Both the position numbers and the translations under genes were made by a program. Below, piece after piece: positions 1 to 10,114 of a stretch of 37,503 nucleotides of DNA (positions are counted from its first letter, which is position 1; every line of letters starts with the position of its first letter). The stretch spans positions 1 through 37,503 of the forward strand of contig JAUCBJ010000944.1 in assembly GCA_032718475.1 (NCBI GenBank). The letters run 5' to 3'. The notes under the pieces are model-generated. The model made no database searches, was not told where the DNA came from, and saw only the letters and a program-made list of their open reading frames with translations. The DNA is from Nemertoderma westbladi (lineage: Eukaryota > Xenacoelomorpha > Nemertodermatida > Nemertodermatidae).

Positions 1-1567
1 ATAAATAAACAACTACAAGGATAAGAGGTCATGTGTAGGAAAGCTAATCAGACGATACCTTTACTAATATATTGAGCTGCATTGATCTATACATAGTAAT
101 GTTGGGTGATGGGGGGGGGGGGGGGGTGAGGGGTAGGGGGTGTCTGGGTGGGTTGTTAGTATTAGGGTGCACAATATCGACGCACGCGCAGGAATGTGTT
201 GATGTTTAATAGCACCGCATTCCCGCGTTAGAAAGCATCCCCAATTGGAATAAATAAATAAATTAAACGCGTTTCGTTATGTTCCTCGACTTATATTATT
301 CTCTCCACGGACGAGTTATTAGCTGCTAGACAGGTAGACCTAGTCCCCCACAACAACGGTCATACCTTCAATCAATCAATCAATTGAGCTCATATGAGCT
401 CGTATATTAGTTTTATTTATAAATTGAAATCTCACGAATTAATAGGCCTATTAGCTGATTAGTGAACTATCATATGTTAGACCATATATATATATTATAT
501 ATTGGACCTTATCAAAATAGCGGTTGTACTGGGGCGGTATATGTTGTTCTCTAACCCACTGCAAGCGCATTTGAGGGGCCGGTATGTTTTAATAACTTCT
601 GGTACAACGGGATGCAGTATTACAGCGCCAAGTAGATTTAATCTGATCAGAATATTCCGGACGCTAAGTTCATGTCATTCCCGATAAGTCGGGACTTTAC
701 AAAACTCGTGGATAAAACCGCGTGTAGCAGAGAGCAGATAAATTGGGTTAAATTGCAAAACAGAATAATATGGAACTGTAAGTGGAACTGCGGCGATTTG
801 GGTTTTTTTGTTATGGTGAATAGTCAGCCTGTCCGCGATATGTTCAGCTGCCCTTTTTAATGGGTTGCAGGTACAAATGAAATACACATTGCAGTTACTA
901 AAATAAAAGTGGCGCATATTATTGTACATTTACAACAACAATTATATAAATGCAATATGCCTGATCCCTATTAATGTACTTTGTACCGCCAATTCTGTAA
1001 TTCAATAACGCAAAGCCGCGTTTACTGTACAGCAGCACGTAATATATTTGATACTTATTATACTAACTAAACTAACAAACCGCAAGGCCTACTTACCGAA
1101 ATAAATTAACTTTCAGTTAAATACAATATACTTGTTTGCTCTGTAAAAATTTTAATTAAAAACAATCCTGCCATTTAATATACCTAATTAGCATGGTTGC
1201 GTAAGCAGTATGAATTGGAATGAAATTGTGAAATAATTTATTTAAACTATTATGTACATTTAGATTAAATAATAATACAGTAAGTTGGCCTACAGAAATA
1301 AACATTGATATTCGGAACAGTAAAACAATTATTTATTTCATTCATTCAACTAACCAGAGAGACTCATAGCTCCAGTGAATATTAACATCCCGACGTTACT
1401 TTAGTAATAATATTAATGTCATTGAACCCGATACACACACACCTCCAATCAGCCAGTTCAATGGAGAGTGAGTGAATGGATGGCTACTAGCAGCAGCAGC
1501 AGTCTGCCTCTTACAAGCAAGGCTGACTGAATACCTCAAGTGTTGCTGGGAATCAAGCCAACTTGGA
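1..1567. other. Non-coding AT-rich DNA, no gene recognised
   Basis: I see no coding region here. It contains a 16-base G run (111-126) followed by G-rich sequence, and an alternating AT stretch near 484-500. Short open frames at 502-860 on both strands have no recognisable motif and overlap each other, so I treat them as chance. Confidence 0.6.
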
Positions 1568-2068
1568 TGTTAACCAATAAATGAGCAGTATTTAATGAGA
1601 ATACATTTTTTATGCCGGTTTAATTACTTTAGATCAATTAAAGACACGATTATTAAAGCAAATCACTTGAACTAATTAAAAACTATAATAGAATGGAGTA
1701 TGCGGATTACATCTGTATATTTTTTAAGTATAATTATTGAAGTCTTATACTGTAAAACAATTAATTTCCTTTAAAAGGCAGGTTGAAAATGGTGTTTTTA
1801 CCGTAATCAACTTAATTAACTAATTAACTGCTATTATCTTAGCTTCTCGAAGGCCACACGGAAATTCTACTTGGAAAATTTCTAAACTTTTGCCATACAA
1901 CATGTGTACCAAGTTTGGATAGATTTCATCAAAGATTGGCCGAGTTATTAACGTTTAAAATTGAACACGACAGAACGACAGAACGACAGAACGACAGAAC
2001 GACAGAACGACAGGTTGATTAATGGTACCACTACGCTAAGGCTCACTCACTTCGTGGCTCGCCCCACA
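1568..2068. repeat. Dispersed repeat family A, copy 1
   Basis: About 500 bp that recurs almost base for base at 30833-31318 in the same orientation. It ends with a short variable array of an 8-bp ACGACAGA-like unit (about 1973-2012), then a conserved terminal block ending in TCGTGGCTCGCCCCACA. Copy 1 has more 8-bp units than copy 2. A third, diverged copy of only the last ~180 bp lies at 26250-26430. The fixed 3' end and variable 5' extent suggest a retroposed or other non-autonomous element. I find no coding frame and no clear target-site duplication. Confidence 0.8.
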
Positions 2069-3309
2069 ACTGTGCCATTTGCGTGCATTCAATTGTAATG
2101 GGGAATATTATACACAAATCCCATAAATATATATAAGAGTTCATGATAGCGTCCAACGATCGTTGTCATAGTGATATGGGAACCGATTAGAGAGTGCAGA
2201 AATCTCTGTTACTATCGACAAACTGAATGTGAGTGTCAGCGGTAAAAGATCATAGGTCACAAGTAATGGTAAAAGGCATAATGCACATGGTAAAGTGGTA
2301 AACTTAATCAAGACAATAAGGCAAAATAGGCAAAATTATAAATTGCTTCAAGGCCCATAGGAAAATTTGTAAATTGCATCAAAACACGTGTATAATACAT
2401 CATAGGTAAAATGTGTGATCGTTAGACGAAAGTTAGACGAGTGAAAAAGGCTCAATTTATTGTTCAGGCCTAATTTGTATTGTTAATTTACGAGAACCAA
2501 ATTGTAAATTGATCCTTGGGGCTGCAGAGATGGGCCTGGGATGAGTGCGGAGATGAGTGCAGAAATGAGTGCAGAGATGGGCCTGGAGCCTTTTGCATCT
2601 AGACTGCATTGTTTGGAGGATTATTGATGGACAGCAGTGGAAAAAAATACGGAACATTATCTCCAGGCAGTAGTGAATAGATACGATGCGGACATTTCTA
2701 TCTACTGAGGTCCCACACATTCGTCGCGCAGTCACAATACGTTGCAAAACAGGATGAGATGATAGCAATTTTTGGGTTCTTCACACTAAATAAATCTATA
2801 TACTGTATATTATATGAAATACTATAACATATTAGGCAAATCGAATTAGTTACTTCCAATGGGATAATATTCATAGAGTTATTAAACCACGATGCGAGAT
2901 GAGACCTAGATTGGCCCAAAATTCTACCAATTCTGATGTTGATGTTGCTTTTGTGTCAGCTGGAAGGGGAGTAATACCCATATATTTATTTACAACTATT
3001 TGTTTATTGCAGGTGAGTGAATGTTAAGCTTATCCCATCAAGTAAAGTAATCGGTGAACGTGTTAAACACGAAACTCCGAAGACAACCTCACAACCGAAA
3101 CACCGGCTCCTCTCTCTTGGCTCTTACATAAAGGCATGGAGGACGCCACATTAACTCCCAAGGTTGAACACTCGATAACCATCCAACCCTTTCTTTATTC
3201 CCACAGCAGAAACCAGATTCCCATTGTAGGGCCTACCGCTGTGTTGAATGAGCACCAATGTCTAAAGCGTATTGCTTATGAGATACAACAATGCGAAATT
3301 TCAACCTCC
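2069..3309. other. Non-coding interval with a small 12-bp tandem repeat
   Basis: No recognisable gene. A short tandem repeat of a GATGAGTGCAGA-like unit lies at about 2530-2580. The open frames on the minus strand at 2457-2919 overlap it and look like chance. An acceptor-like TTTATTGCAG is followed directly by GTGAGT at 3012/3013 (see findings). The part from about 3050 to 3309 may be the body of the SINE whose tRNA-like head is annotated next. Confidence 0.5.
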
Positions 3310-3392
3310 ACTAGTCGGATTTGAACCTGCGCCGCGGCCGCCAAGGACTATTGCGAAAGCGGGTCGATCGGCGCTATATCCACTCGGACACT
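3310..3392 (-). mobile_element. tRNA-like head of a SINE (minus strand)
   Basis: On the minus strand this stretch has an A-box-like GTCCGAGTGGATA followed ~55 nt later by a good B box, GGTTCAAATCC (plus 3317-3327). The order and spacing match a class II tRNA (Leu/Ser type). The acceptor stem does not pair well and the T stem is partly lost, so it is not a functional tRNA gene. The internal pol III promoter layout plus a non-tRNA tail running left towards ~3050 fits a tRNA-derived SINE. The tail boundary is inferred, and only one copy is in the window. Confidence 0.45.
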
Positions 3393-3847
3393 TTGACATA
3401 TCTGATTATGGGCTTTTAATGATGCGTGACTATGTCTGACGTAAATTCAACTCGTGATTCAAATGAATTACTAACTCGTGTTAATGGCTTACCAAATCGT
3501 GGTAAAATTGACTTACTAACTTTTACTTTTGCTATGTAACTTGTGGCGGCCAAAACTTACAAACTGTTCTCCAAGATTTACTAACAAAAGTCCCCCCCCC
3601 CCCCTTAATTTAACTACATTTCACTTATTTTTTATTTTAATTTATTGTTTTATTTTAGATATAGTGCATACTGTAGTATTGTACTGTACTATTTTATTTC
3701 AAAATGTTAGAACAGGTTAGAACGGTTAGAACATATCAATCTTTCTATTAATAAATGAATTGTTGTGGGGTGAGTGACGGTGATTGACGGTGGGGTGAGT
3801 GACGGTGACGGACGAAATTGTACTTTCCATTGAGTGATTAGTTGGCC
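3393..3847. other. Non-coding, simple repeats
   Basis: Contains a 13-base C run (3592-3604), a small GGTTAGAAC tandem repeat (about 3710-3733) and an imperfect ~26-bp duplication (about 3765-3815) built on GGGGTGAGTGACGGTGA. No gene recognised. Confidence 0.6.
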
Positions 3848-4012
3848 TAAATATGATCTCCCACTCCACAGCGAAATATTCATCCGGTCTGGTAGCTCAG
3901 TACAGTCACCCGGCTGATGATAACCAGAAGTTTGAAACCTAGGTACCGGGTTCGAGCCCCAATAGGGCCGGTTGATATTTTTCGCTATGGAGAGCATTAT
4001 CATATTGTCCTA
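3848..4012. repeat. Long palindrome enclosing a tRNA-like core
   Basis: The left arm (about 3848-3888) and right arm (about 3967-4012) are inverted copies. Both carry AATATGAT, then CTCCA(C/T)AGCGAAA, then an ATC..CCGG end, with a few mismatches and one gap. Between and partly within them, 3884-3971 looks tRNA-like: CCGGTCT pairs with GGGCCGG as a 7-bp acceptor-type stem (with G-T pairs), the A box is GGTAGCTCAG, and the B box is GGGTTCGAGCCC (about 3948-3959). The T stem pairs only for its inner three bases, so a working tRNA is unlikely. It could be a foldback element that captured a tRNA-like sequence, or a SINE remnant. Confidence 0.6.
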
Positions 4013-4539
4013 TCTACATTATACAATCTTTCTATTGGATGTCAGCATTCAACCGGCAGGTGGCGCACATTATTATATCGAACCTACATGTACCTACAGT
4101 ATGCTGCAATCAAGTCATTCATTCATCGTATATTATTCGGTTCACAACTGTATCCTTGTTCATTACATTTTATCTTTATGCTCATATACTGTATACATGT
4201 GTGTTAATTGCTTATCCATATCCACGTATTAATTTCTTTGACTAAAAACTTATGTTCAGTTCATGTACTTATATATCTCTCTATAGTCAATAAAAACTTA
4301 CATACGTAGCTATGTACGGGGTGTGTATTTTTTTTTTTTAACTTTTGGTATCTATCTAACTATGAATCCATTCGCCTGCCGTCAGCGCGAGTGGGATGTT
4401 TTAAGCTATTTATTTTGGTCACAAAATGTACAGAACGAACGCAACGAGGGTTTCAATATAGACGAGTACTGGGAAGGTTCGTTTTACGGCAACGTTTCTA
4501 TTATAATGTAGCCTACAGCTCTGAGGGTTTATACAAGTC
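4013..4539. other. Non-coding flank of the Bel/Pao element
   Basis: No gene recognised. The overlapping open frames at 3917-4603 have no family features and partly run into the LTR. Confidence 0.55.
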
Positions 4540-5008
4540 TGTTTGCGCTTTTAAGACCTTTAGCAGTTTAACCCGCCAAATCTATATGTCTTCTAGGTTA
4601 TAAATCGACTTTAGCCTATGACAAGTATTTGACACAAATAAATCCAACATTAGCCGAAGCCAGTCTATGCGCGACCATTCACCCGCTGGATATACCCGGG
4701 AGACTGGATTCGGATGCTTTAATTTGATTGCGGTGCAGGCCTACCATACTATTCGATTGATCATTAATATAATTCCTGACAAATATCATTCACTTTCGGG
4801 AAATATTAGCAGTTCCTTTAGGACGTGGCGCTCTATCTATATAAACAGAGCTATGGCTTACACTAAACACAACGGAATGGATTATAAGTTACACATAAGG
4901 CGCATTCTTTAGGAGATGCTTTGTTACGCGGACAAGCACATACAGACTATTGCACACCGCTGCACACTGAATTGCCGATAGTCACTGATTTTAATCATAT
5001 ATAAAGAG
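4540..5008 (-). repeat. Bel/Pao 3' LTR
   Basis: Direct repeat of 13697-14165. On the plus strand it runs from TGTTTGCGC to TATATAAAGAG. In the element's own orientation it therefore ends in CA, but its start is CTCTTTATA rather than TG. Allowing a one-base gap, both copies have TG a few bases further out (plus 5014 and 14172), so the true edge may be there. The small open frame inside (4667-4912) is present in both LTRs and has no recognisable product. Confidence 0.85.
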
Positions 5009-5383
5009 GATACACGAGGATCTGAACTTTGCATTCCTAATACTCTGCCTACCAATAATACTTGAATATAGTAGGAGCTTTATTGTACTTTAATAAGTAC
5101 GGATATTTCATCTTACTGTAGTTACGTATTTATAATATGATACGGACAGTAAGGAAAGAGAAAAAGAATTATTTCTCGCCGTCGCACTAAATATATAATA
5201 TATAAGTAATTAAGTAATAAACACTAATATATTGCACTAATCTACTAAATAATCGCTAAATAACATTTGACTAAATAAAATTAAAGAAAACGATTATAAT
5301 AAAATTACATAATAATACATACATAATATAAAATAATAAAATAAATATAAAATAATATACTCACACACCCACTCCGTATGTTG
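5009..5383 (-). other. 3' non-coding part of the Bel/Pao element
   Basis: Sequence between the ORF stop and the 3' LTR. Very AT-rich (5170-5370 is almost all A and T). In an intact Bel/Pao element the integrase coding region would sit between RNase H and this point; none is present. Confidence 0.6.
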
Positions 5384-8300
5384 TTACGTTATGGAGTCCC
5401 TAGATATTTGTTGGATTAGGGAGGTGGTCGTGGGAAGAGTATCTTGCCTTCCATAGTTTCCGGACAGTTTTCGGTCTCTTTCCAGTAAACATAAACGACC
5501 AGCTGGGCGATTGAGTGGTTGTGTTACTTTCTCCGCTCCCTTGGCCTGTCTAATCTCAGCCGGGTTAAGGTGGGGAGGCCATTCATCTTCTTTACTTAGG
5601 AAGTCGGGTTCACCTAACCAGTCTGGAGTATCTGTCAGTTCTTGAGGAGTTGCTCCTCTGGAGGCGATGTCGGCTAGATTAATCGTCTCGGGGCAATGTC
5701 TCCATTGATCTACATTGGAGTTGATGTCGTCATTATCTGAGGAGTATGGTCTTCCCTCAGTTGGATCGTCTAACTCACTGCTCTCATCTTCCCATTCTCT
5801 TACTTGATATACCTGGTCTTTCGGTAATCTTTCCATGAGAGTTCTACGGGAAGGGCCAGTAAAGTACCAACCCACTCTAGTTCTTCCCGCATAAGCTTGT
5901 AGTGGTTGCGGTTGAGCGGGCCGTTTCTCCAATGTCTCGAGCGCTTCATGCGCATTTTGACCGATGAGTATTTGGACTCCAGGGTAATCGGTGTTGAATC
6001 TAGGTATTTCAAGCTGCTGGGTGAAATCGTCCTCATCCCAGTTATAAGGTTCCACTTGGCTGGTAGCGAAGTTCTTTATCGCTACCATTTTTACTGACCT
6101 TATGCTGTGTTCTCCTAGTTCATCCTGGGGGGTGGACAACGCGCCTACATAATAATCCGCTATTATGGTAGATTTCCAAACCTGCATAATTCCTGACATG
6201 TTTAGCTTAGTTCGGAACTTGGGTTGTCCAGCAAAGATATCTTCGGCTAGTTCTTTGTCGATGAATGTTCCTGTGCTACCGGAGTCAAGGAGGGCGTTCA
6301 CTATATAACTCCTTTTAGGTCCGTGGACCCTTAACTGTACTACAGGAAATTCTCGGATTCCTACATTGGAAGTTGGCGCTTTCCAAGATGGTTGTCGATC
6401 AGAAGTAGTTAGGGGGAGCTCACTGTCGGTTTCCTTCTCATACGTAAGTGCTCGATACACTGCGGTATTTATTAAGTAACAGGATTCGTTTTCGTCTGAG
6501 AATTCGTCCGTATAGAATCCTTCCATTTCAGAACTTTGGTCGGAGAATTCGTCCGTATAGAATCCTTCCATCTCAGAACTTTGGTCAGTGTCATTCACAT
6601 CACTGAATTGGACATGTAGTTCGGACTCACTTACCTGACTCGGGCTGCTTCTTTCGAATTCGGTGTGCAACAAAATATGATGTTTCGCGCCGCACTTCGC
6701 ACACCTTGCGTCGGAGTAACAGGTTCGCCGTTGGTGTCCTCGTCTGAGACAATTATAACACAACCGCTTATCCCACATGACTTCACGTCTATCCTTTAAT
6801 GATTTCTTTAGGAATTCATTACACACATTTAAACGGTGGGGCCCGTCGCACAACACACATTTGGGCTTGATGTTACTTAATTTAACATGTGCTGTGTAGT
6901 GCACGCTCGTTCTTTCCTCGGGCTTTCTTCCGTGAATTCTTTTAGGAGACGAGGGAGGAGTTTTTCTAACCTGTTCTCTCCTGTCATTGGTTCGAGACTT
7001 GAATTTACTTACGTCCTTAGGCGTTGTGTTGTCATAGTAAGATCTTTCAGTGTCTTTCCCGCTGTCTTCCTCTCGAGAAGCCTGGCTTTCGCCATCGTCT
7101 GTATAACACACTGGTATTACCTTTCTCCTAGAAACGGGTTTCTCACTTGCCTTATTTTCCGGTGTCTTCTCTCTGGACTGCTTTAGGAGCTGTAATTTTA
7201 CCTCTCCATCTAAGAATGACATGAGATCAGCCATGGTAGGATCTCTTCGTTGTTGTTCCATCATATATAACACTGTCTTGTCCCAGCGTGTACCTACTCC
7301 ACCCTTTGACAGAGTTGATGCTAAGGCTCCTACAACCATAGAATTCTGGTATTCATGAGACTTACCTAACCAATCTAGCTGTCTACAGATCTCCTGAATT
7401 TCGTCGGAAAACTCTATAATCCCGCTGCTAAGAAACTTTCGGGGCGCCATTAATTTTGCATACAAATACCTAGCTATGTTATTCCTATTACCATACCTGA
7501 TGTTTAATGTATCCCAAACTTGTCTTAATCCATCTGGATGTCCAATAAACTTTAACGCCATTAACTTGGGAGATCCTTCCAAGCACTCGATGAGGAATCT
7601 AAGTTTTTCTCCATTAGATAGCACAGAGTTCTGTATGTTATCTTTGTAATATTCATTAAAAGGTAACCATTTCATCTCATCTCCATTGAACTTGACGATC
7701 TCTCCCACTTTTACCGCTTGACGGGCTTCGGTTCTAGCCATTTGACGCGTAAAACTTTCTTGGGCCATCGTGTTATTTAATATCGAGTTATCGGTATATA
7801 AATTTCTCGGATTATTATCAAGTCTATATGGAATATCATTGTCAACAGGTTTATAATTACCCTTAATAGGGTTTACTATAGGAGTTTCCACTTCGCTAGC
7901 AGTATAGAGGCGTGTGGGCTCCACACCTTGCGCATGAAATACTTCAGACCTAACAGGTTGACACATTGTTACAGGGGGTGGTGGTATACCCTTTGGTGTA
8001 TTTACTAATTTATCGCGTTCTAACGCGATACTTTGCTGCACTTCTTGCAACTCTAACCTACTTTCCCTTACTGTGACCTTGAACTGCTTAACAGTCTCCT
8101 GCATCTGCCCGAGCAGGAGATCCATCCCCCGCCGTCTCTCATCTACCCACTCGACCGCCGAAGCGGGAGCCGCCAACGTTGTAGCGGGCGGACGAGGGAC
8201 AACGGGCGACAAATCATTAATATTTCGCTCGGAGTCCAGGACATGAACTGTCTCATGGGCTGTTCTGCTGGGCACAGGTAGCTTGGTGCTGTGCAGAGGG

Positions 8301-10114
8301 AATTTAGAGATAGGTTCAGGGAGTACAGGTGTCTCTATCACCGAGGGGGTGGCTTCGAGAACAGGCCTAATTATTTCAGGCTCATCTACTATAGTAGGGA
8401 GTCTTTCTATTTTAATTATTTGGTCTGTGGGTTCTGTACTACCTAAGCCTATGTTAGTTAGTTGTCTTCTAACAGCTGGGGGCAAATCAGGCAATTTCTG
8501 ACGGTGGGACATTCTTCTACGTCTGCTGAGACGAGATCTATTTCCTCCACCTTCAGTATCGGTGGTATCGCCTTCCTCAGATGATGTATATCCCTGTCTT
8601 TTGGGAGTAGATCGATTCATCATCTGCATATGACTAGCTGTTAACTGTTTATTTATGCAGTCTTGATTCTCTTGAATATTTTCCAACTCCAGTTGGGTGG
8701 TCTCTTCAGATGCTCTTCTTTCAGCTTCTGCCACTGCCTCTGCCGCTGCCACTACCGCCTTTCTTTCCGCTTCGGCCGCTGCCACTGCCGCCTTTCTTTC
8801 CACTTCGGCCGCTGCCACTGCCGCCTTTCTTTCCACTTCTACCGCCTTTCTTTCCGCTTCTACCTCTGCCGCTGCTGCTGCCGCTGCCGCTTTTCTTTTC
8901 GCTTCTGCCACTACTACTGCTGCTGCCACTGCCGCTGTCTTTCTGTCTTCTATACGTTTTTTCTTTACTTGTTCTTCTTGGACCCTAGTGATGCGGAGGC
9001 GTTCATCAAATGTAGCTTGGTTCGCAGCTATCCTATCCGCATCTATTGCGTCCAACACAAGCTTGGCTCCTTCATTATTAGGGCTAAGTCCATCTAGCCT
9101 TCTCCTCAACTCTTCATCTCCTACAAAACGTTGATAGTCCGACAGATAGATGTCAATGGCATCCCTCTTATGCGGTTTCTCTGCCGTCACTTCACTTTCC
9201 ACTTGGGAAAATGTAGCGTCTGTTGATTCTCCATGGGTTGAGCGCTCATCCAGCTGAGCTTTCCACTGAGCCGTTCCTTGAACCTGGAGACTCACCCGTT
9301 GAAACCAAGTCTTTACGGCAACTTGCAACGACGTGTCTTGTCTTCTTTTAGAAGCCTCCTCAAAGGCCGGTAAGATTAGCCTGATTTGTAGAATTCTTTC
9401 TCTAACTTGATAAAGCAGCTGTCCCTGCTCTTGAGGTCCTTGGGGTTGTTGAAACAGTTGTTCTTTTAATCGCTCCATAGAGCTGAAGAATCCCTGTACG
9501 TATCCTGCTGCTGACCTCTTCCACACAGCTGGATCGATGGTTTCCTTGGTTACTCCCATCCTGTGTATGTCTTCCCAGGCAGCTTCCGATAAATCAAACG
9601 GGAGTCCGGGTCCGGGGAAGTTCCATTGCGACTCGACCATAGGCTTCAGTTCTTCCCTTGTGTATCCCGCATAACTATCCTTAGTCGATCGCTTATTTCT
9701 CGCCCAATCAATCTGGTGTTCCTCCACCGCAATCAATAACCTCGTGAGTACGGCTGCAGGAAGGATGAGAAGGGGGTCCGAATAAACCGCATCTGTCATC
9801 TTTGCTCCGTGCTCGGGTGTCAGCTCTACAGTATCCGCACTACTGGAGCTGTCGGGCCACTGAGAAATAAGTTCTCGGTTCGCGGGTAGTTGCTGTTCTG
9901 CTGCTTCTTGGTCCCGCTTGACCTGAGCTCGAGTGCCTATGATAGACCTACGATGTTGGACTAGCCTAGGGTCTGATATTACTACTGGATGGATGATCTT
10001 TCTTACAGTAGGAGGTGAGTTGAACTTCGGTCCCACACATTCCACACTCCTGTCTGGGTCACATATGGTTGTATCTAGGAGACTGTCTGACAGGTTTTGC
10101 TTTGTGTCAGACAT
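5384..10114 (-). CDS. Bel/Pao Gag-protease polyprotein lacking RT, RNase H core and integrase
   Basis: An unbroken 1576-residue frame. Residues 1-800 are an N-terminal region without a family I recognise; 384-475 are an Ala/Glu/Lys/Arg-rich stretch of repeated AERKAAVAAAE-like units, probably coiled coil, followed by a basic patch (RLSRRRR). Residues ~803-960 match the Pao-type Gag domain (DUF1759-like). Residues ~1086-1151 are a Cys/His cluster (CVLCDGPH, LCYNCLRRGHQRRTC, CAKCGAKHH) typical of Pao zinc knuckles. Residues ~1260-1400 are the aspartic protease (DUF1758-like) with LLDSGSTGTFI (catalytic Asp ~1277) and ILIGQN. The chain then jumps at ~1455-1470 from the post-protease linker straight to the end of the RNase H region (LADIASRG, ~1480). 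No RT YxDD box, RNase H core or integrase is present. A 15-residue unit is duplicated at plus 6498-6587. The start Met at 10114 is the first in frame. Intact Bel/Pao polyproteins encode RT, RNase H and integrase after the protease; their loss without a frame break is the odd feature. Confidence 0.85.
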   Translation of the reverse strand: MSDTKQNLSDSLLDTTICDPDRSVECVGPKFNSPPTVRKIIHPVVISDPRLVQHRRSIIGTRAQVKRDQEAAEQQLPANRELISQWPDSSSSADTVELTPEHGAKMTDAVYSDPLLILPAAVLTRLLIAVEEHQIDWARNKRSTKDSYAGYTREELKPMVESQWNFPGPGLPFDLSEAAWEDIHRMGVTKETIDPAVWKRSAAGYVQGFFSSMERLKEQLFQQPQGPQEQGQLLYQVRERILQIRLILPAFEEASKRRQDTSLQVAVKTWFQRVSLQVQGTAQWKAQLDERSTHGESTDATFSQVESEVTAEKPHKRDAIDIYLSDYQRFVGDEELRRRLDGLSPNNEGAKLVLDAIDADRIAANQATFDERLRITRVQEEQVKKKRIEDRKTAAVAAAVVVAEAKRKAAAAAAAAEVEAERKAVEVERKAAVAAAEVERKAAVAAAEAERKAVVAAAEAVAEAERRASEETTQLELENIQENQDCINKQLTASHMQMMNRSTPKRQGYTSSEEGDTTDTEGGGNRSRLSRRRRMSHRQKLPDLPPAVRRQLTNIGLGSTEPTDQIIKIERLPTIVDEPEIIRPVLEATPSVIETPVLPEPISKFPLHSTKLPVPSRTAHETVHVLDSERNINDLSPVVPRPPATTLAAPASAVEWVDERRRGMDLLLGQMQETVKQFKVTVRESRLELQEVQQSIALERDKLVNTPKGIPPPPVTMCQPVRSEVFHAQGVEPTRLYTASEVETPIVNPIKGNYKPVDNDIPYRLDNNPRNLYTDNSILNNTMAQESFTRQMARTEARQAVKVGEIVKFNGDEMKWLPFNEYYKDNIQNSVLSNGEKLRFLIECLEGSPKLMALKFIGHPDGLRQVWDTLNIRYGNRNNIARYLYAKLMAPRKFLSSGIIEFSDEIQEICRQLDWLGKSHEYQNSMVVGALASTLSKGGVGTRWDKTVLYMMEQQRRDPTMADLMSFLDGEVKLQLLKQSREKTPENKASEKPVSRRKVIPVCYTDDGESQASREEDSGKDTERSYYDNTTPKDVSKFKSRTNDRREQVRKTPPSSPKRIHGRKPEERTSVHYTAHVKLSNIKPKCVLCDGPHRLNVCNEFLKKSLKDRREVMWDKRLCYNCLRRGHQRRTCYSDARCAKCGAKHHILLHTEFERSSPSQVSESELHVQFSDVNDTDQSSEMEGFYTDEFSDQSSEMEGFYTDEFSDENESCYLINTAVYRALTYEKETDSELPLTTSDRQPSWKAPTSNVGIREFPVVQLRVHGPKRSYIVNALLDSGSTGTFIDKELAEDIFAGQPKFRTKLNMSGIMQVWKSTIIADYYVGALSTPQDELGEHSIRSVKMVAIKNFATSQVEPYNWDEDDFTQQLEIPRFNTDYPGVQILIGQNAHEALETLEKRPAQPQPLQAYAGRTRVGWYFTGPSRRTLMERLPKDQVYQVREWEDESSELDDPTEGRPYSSDNDDINSNVDQWRHCPETINLADIASRGATPQELTDTPDWLGEPDFLSKEDEWPPHLNPAEIRQAKGAEKVTQPLNRPAGRLCLLERDRKLSGNYGRQDTLPTTTSLIQQISRDSIT
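6498..6587 (-). repeat. 45-bp in-frame tandem duplication inside the Gag-protease ORF
   Basis: Two adjacent 45-bp units (6498-6542 and 6543-6587) that differ at very few bases encode two copies of the acidic peptide DQSSEMEGFYTDEFS. They lie between the zinc knuckles and the protease. The near identity suggests a recent duplication that kept the frame. Confidence 0.85.
8690..8965 (-). repeat. Ala/Glu/Lys-rich repetitive coding segment
   Basis: Imperfect tandem repeats encode AEVERKAAVAAA-like units (residues ~384-475 of the polyprotein). The low-complexity composition opens long frames on the plus strand as well (8663-9134, Leu/Pro/Phe- or Ala/Ser-rich); these are shadows. A helical, possibly coiled-coil segment is likely. 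The role is unknown, and multimerisation is only a guess. Confidence 0.7.

Noticed and set aside
502-929. Overlapping small ORFs on both strands
   Set aside because: Short, mutually overlapping, no motifs, and no splice or start context; chance frames.
3884-3971. A functional tRNA gene
   Set aside because: Acceptor-like pairing and boxes exist, but the T stem is defective, the anticodon arm is unclear, and it sits inside a palindrome.
4667-4912. 81-codon ORF, repeated at 13824-14069
   Set aside because: Lies inside both LTRs and shows no domain; repeated only because the LTRs are.
8663-9134. Plus-strand ORFs of ~145 codons, Ala/Ser- or Leu/Pro-rich
   Set aside because: Antisense shadows of the Ala/Glu/Lys repeat in the Bel/Pao ORF.
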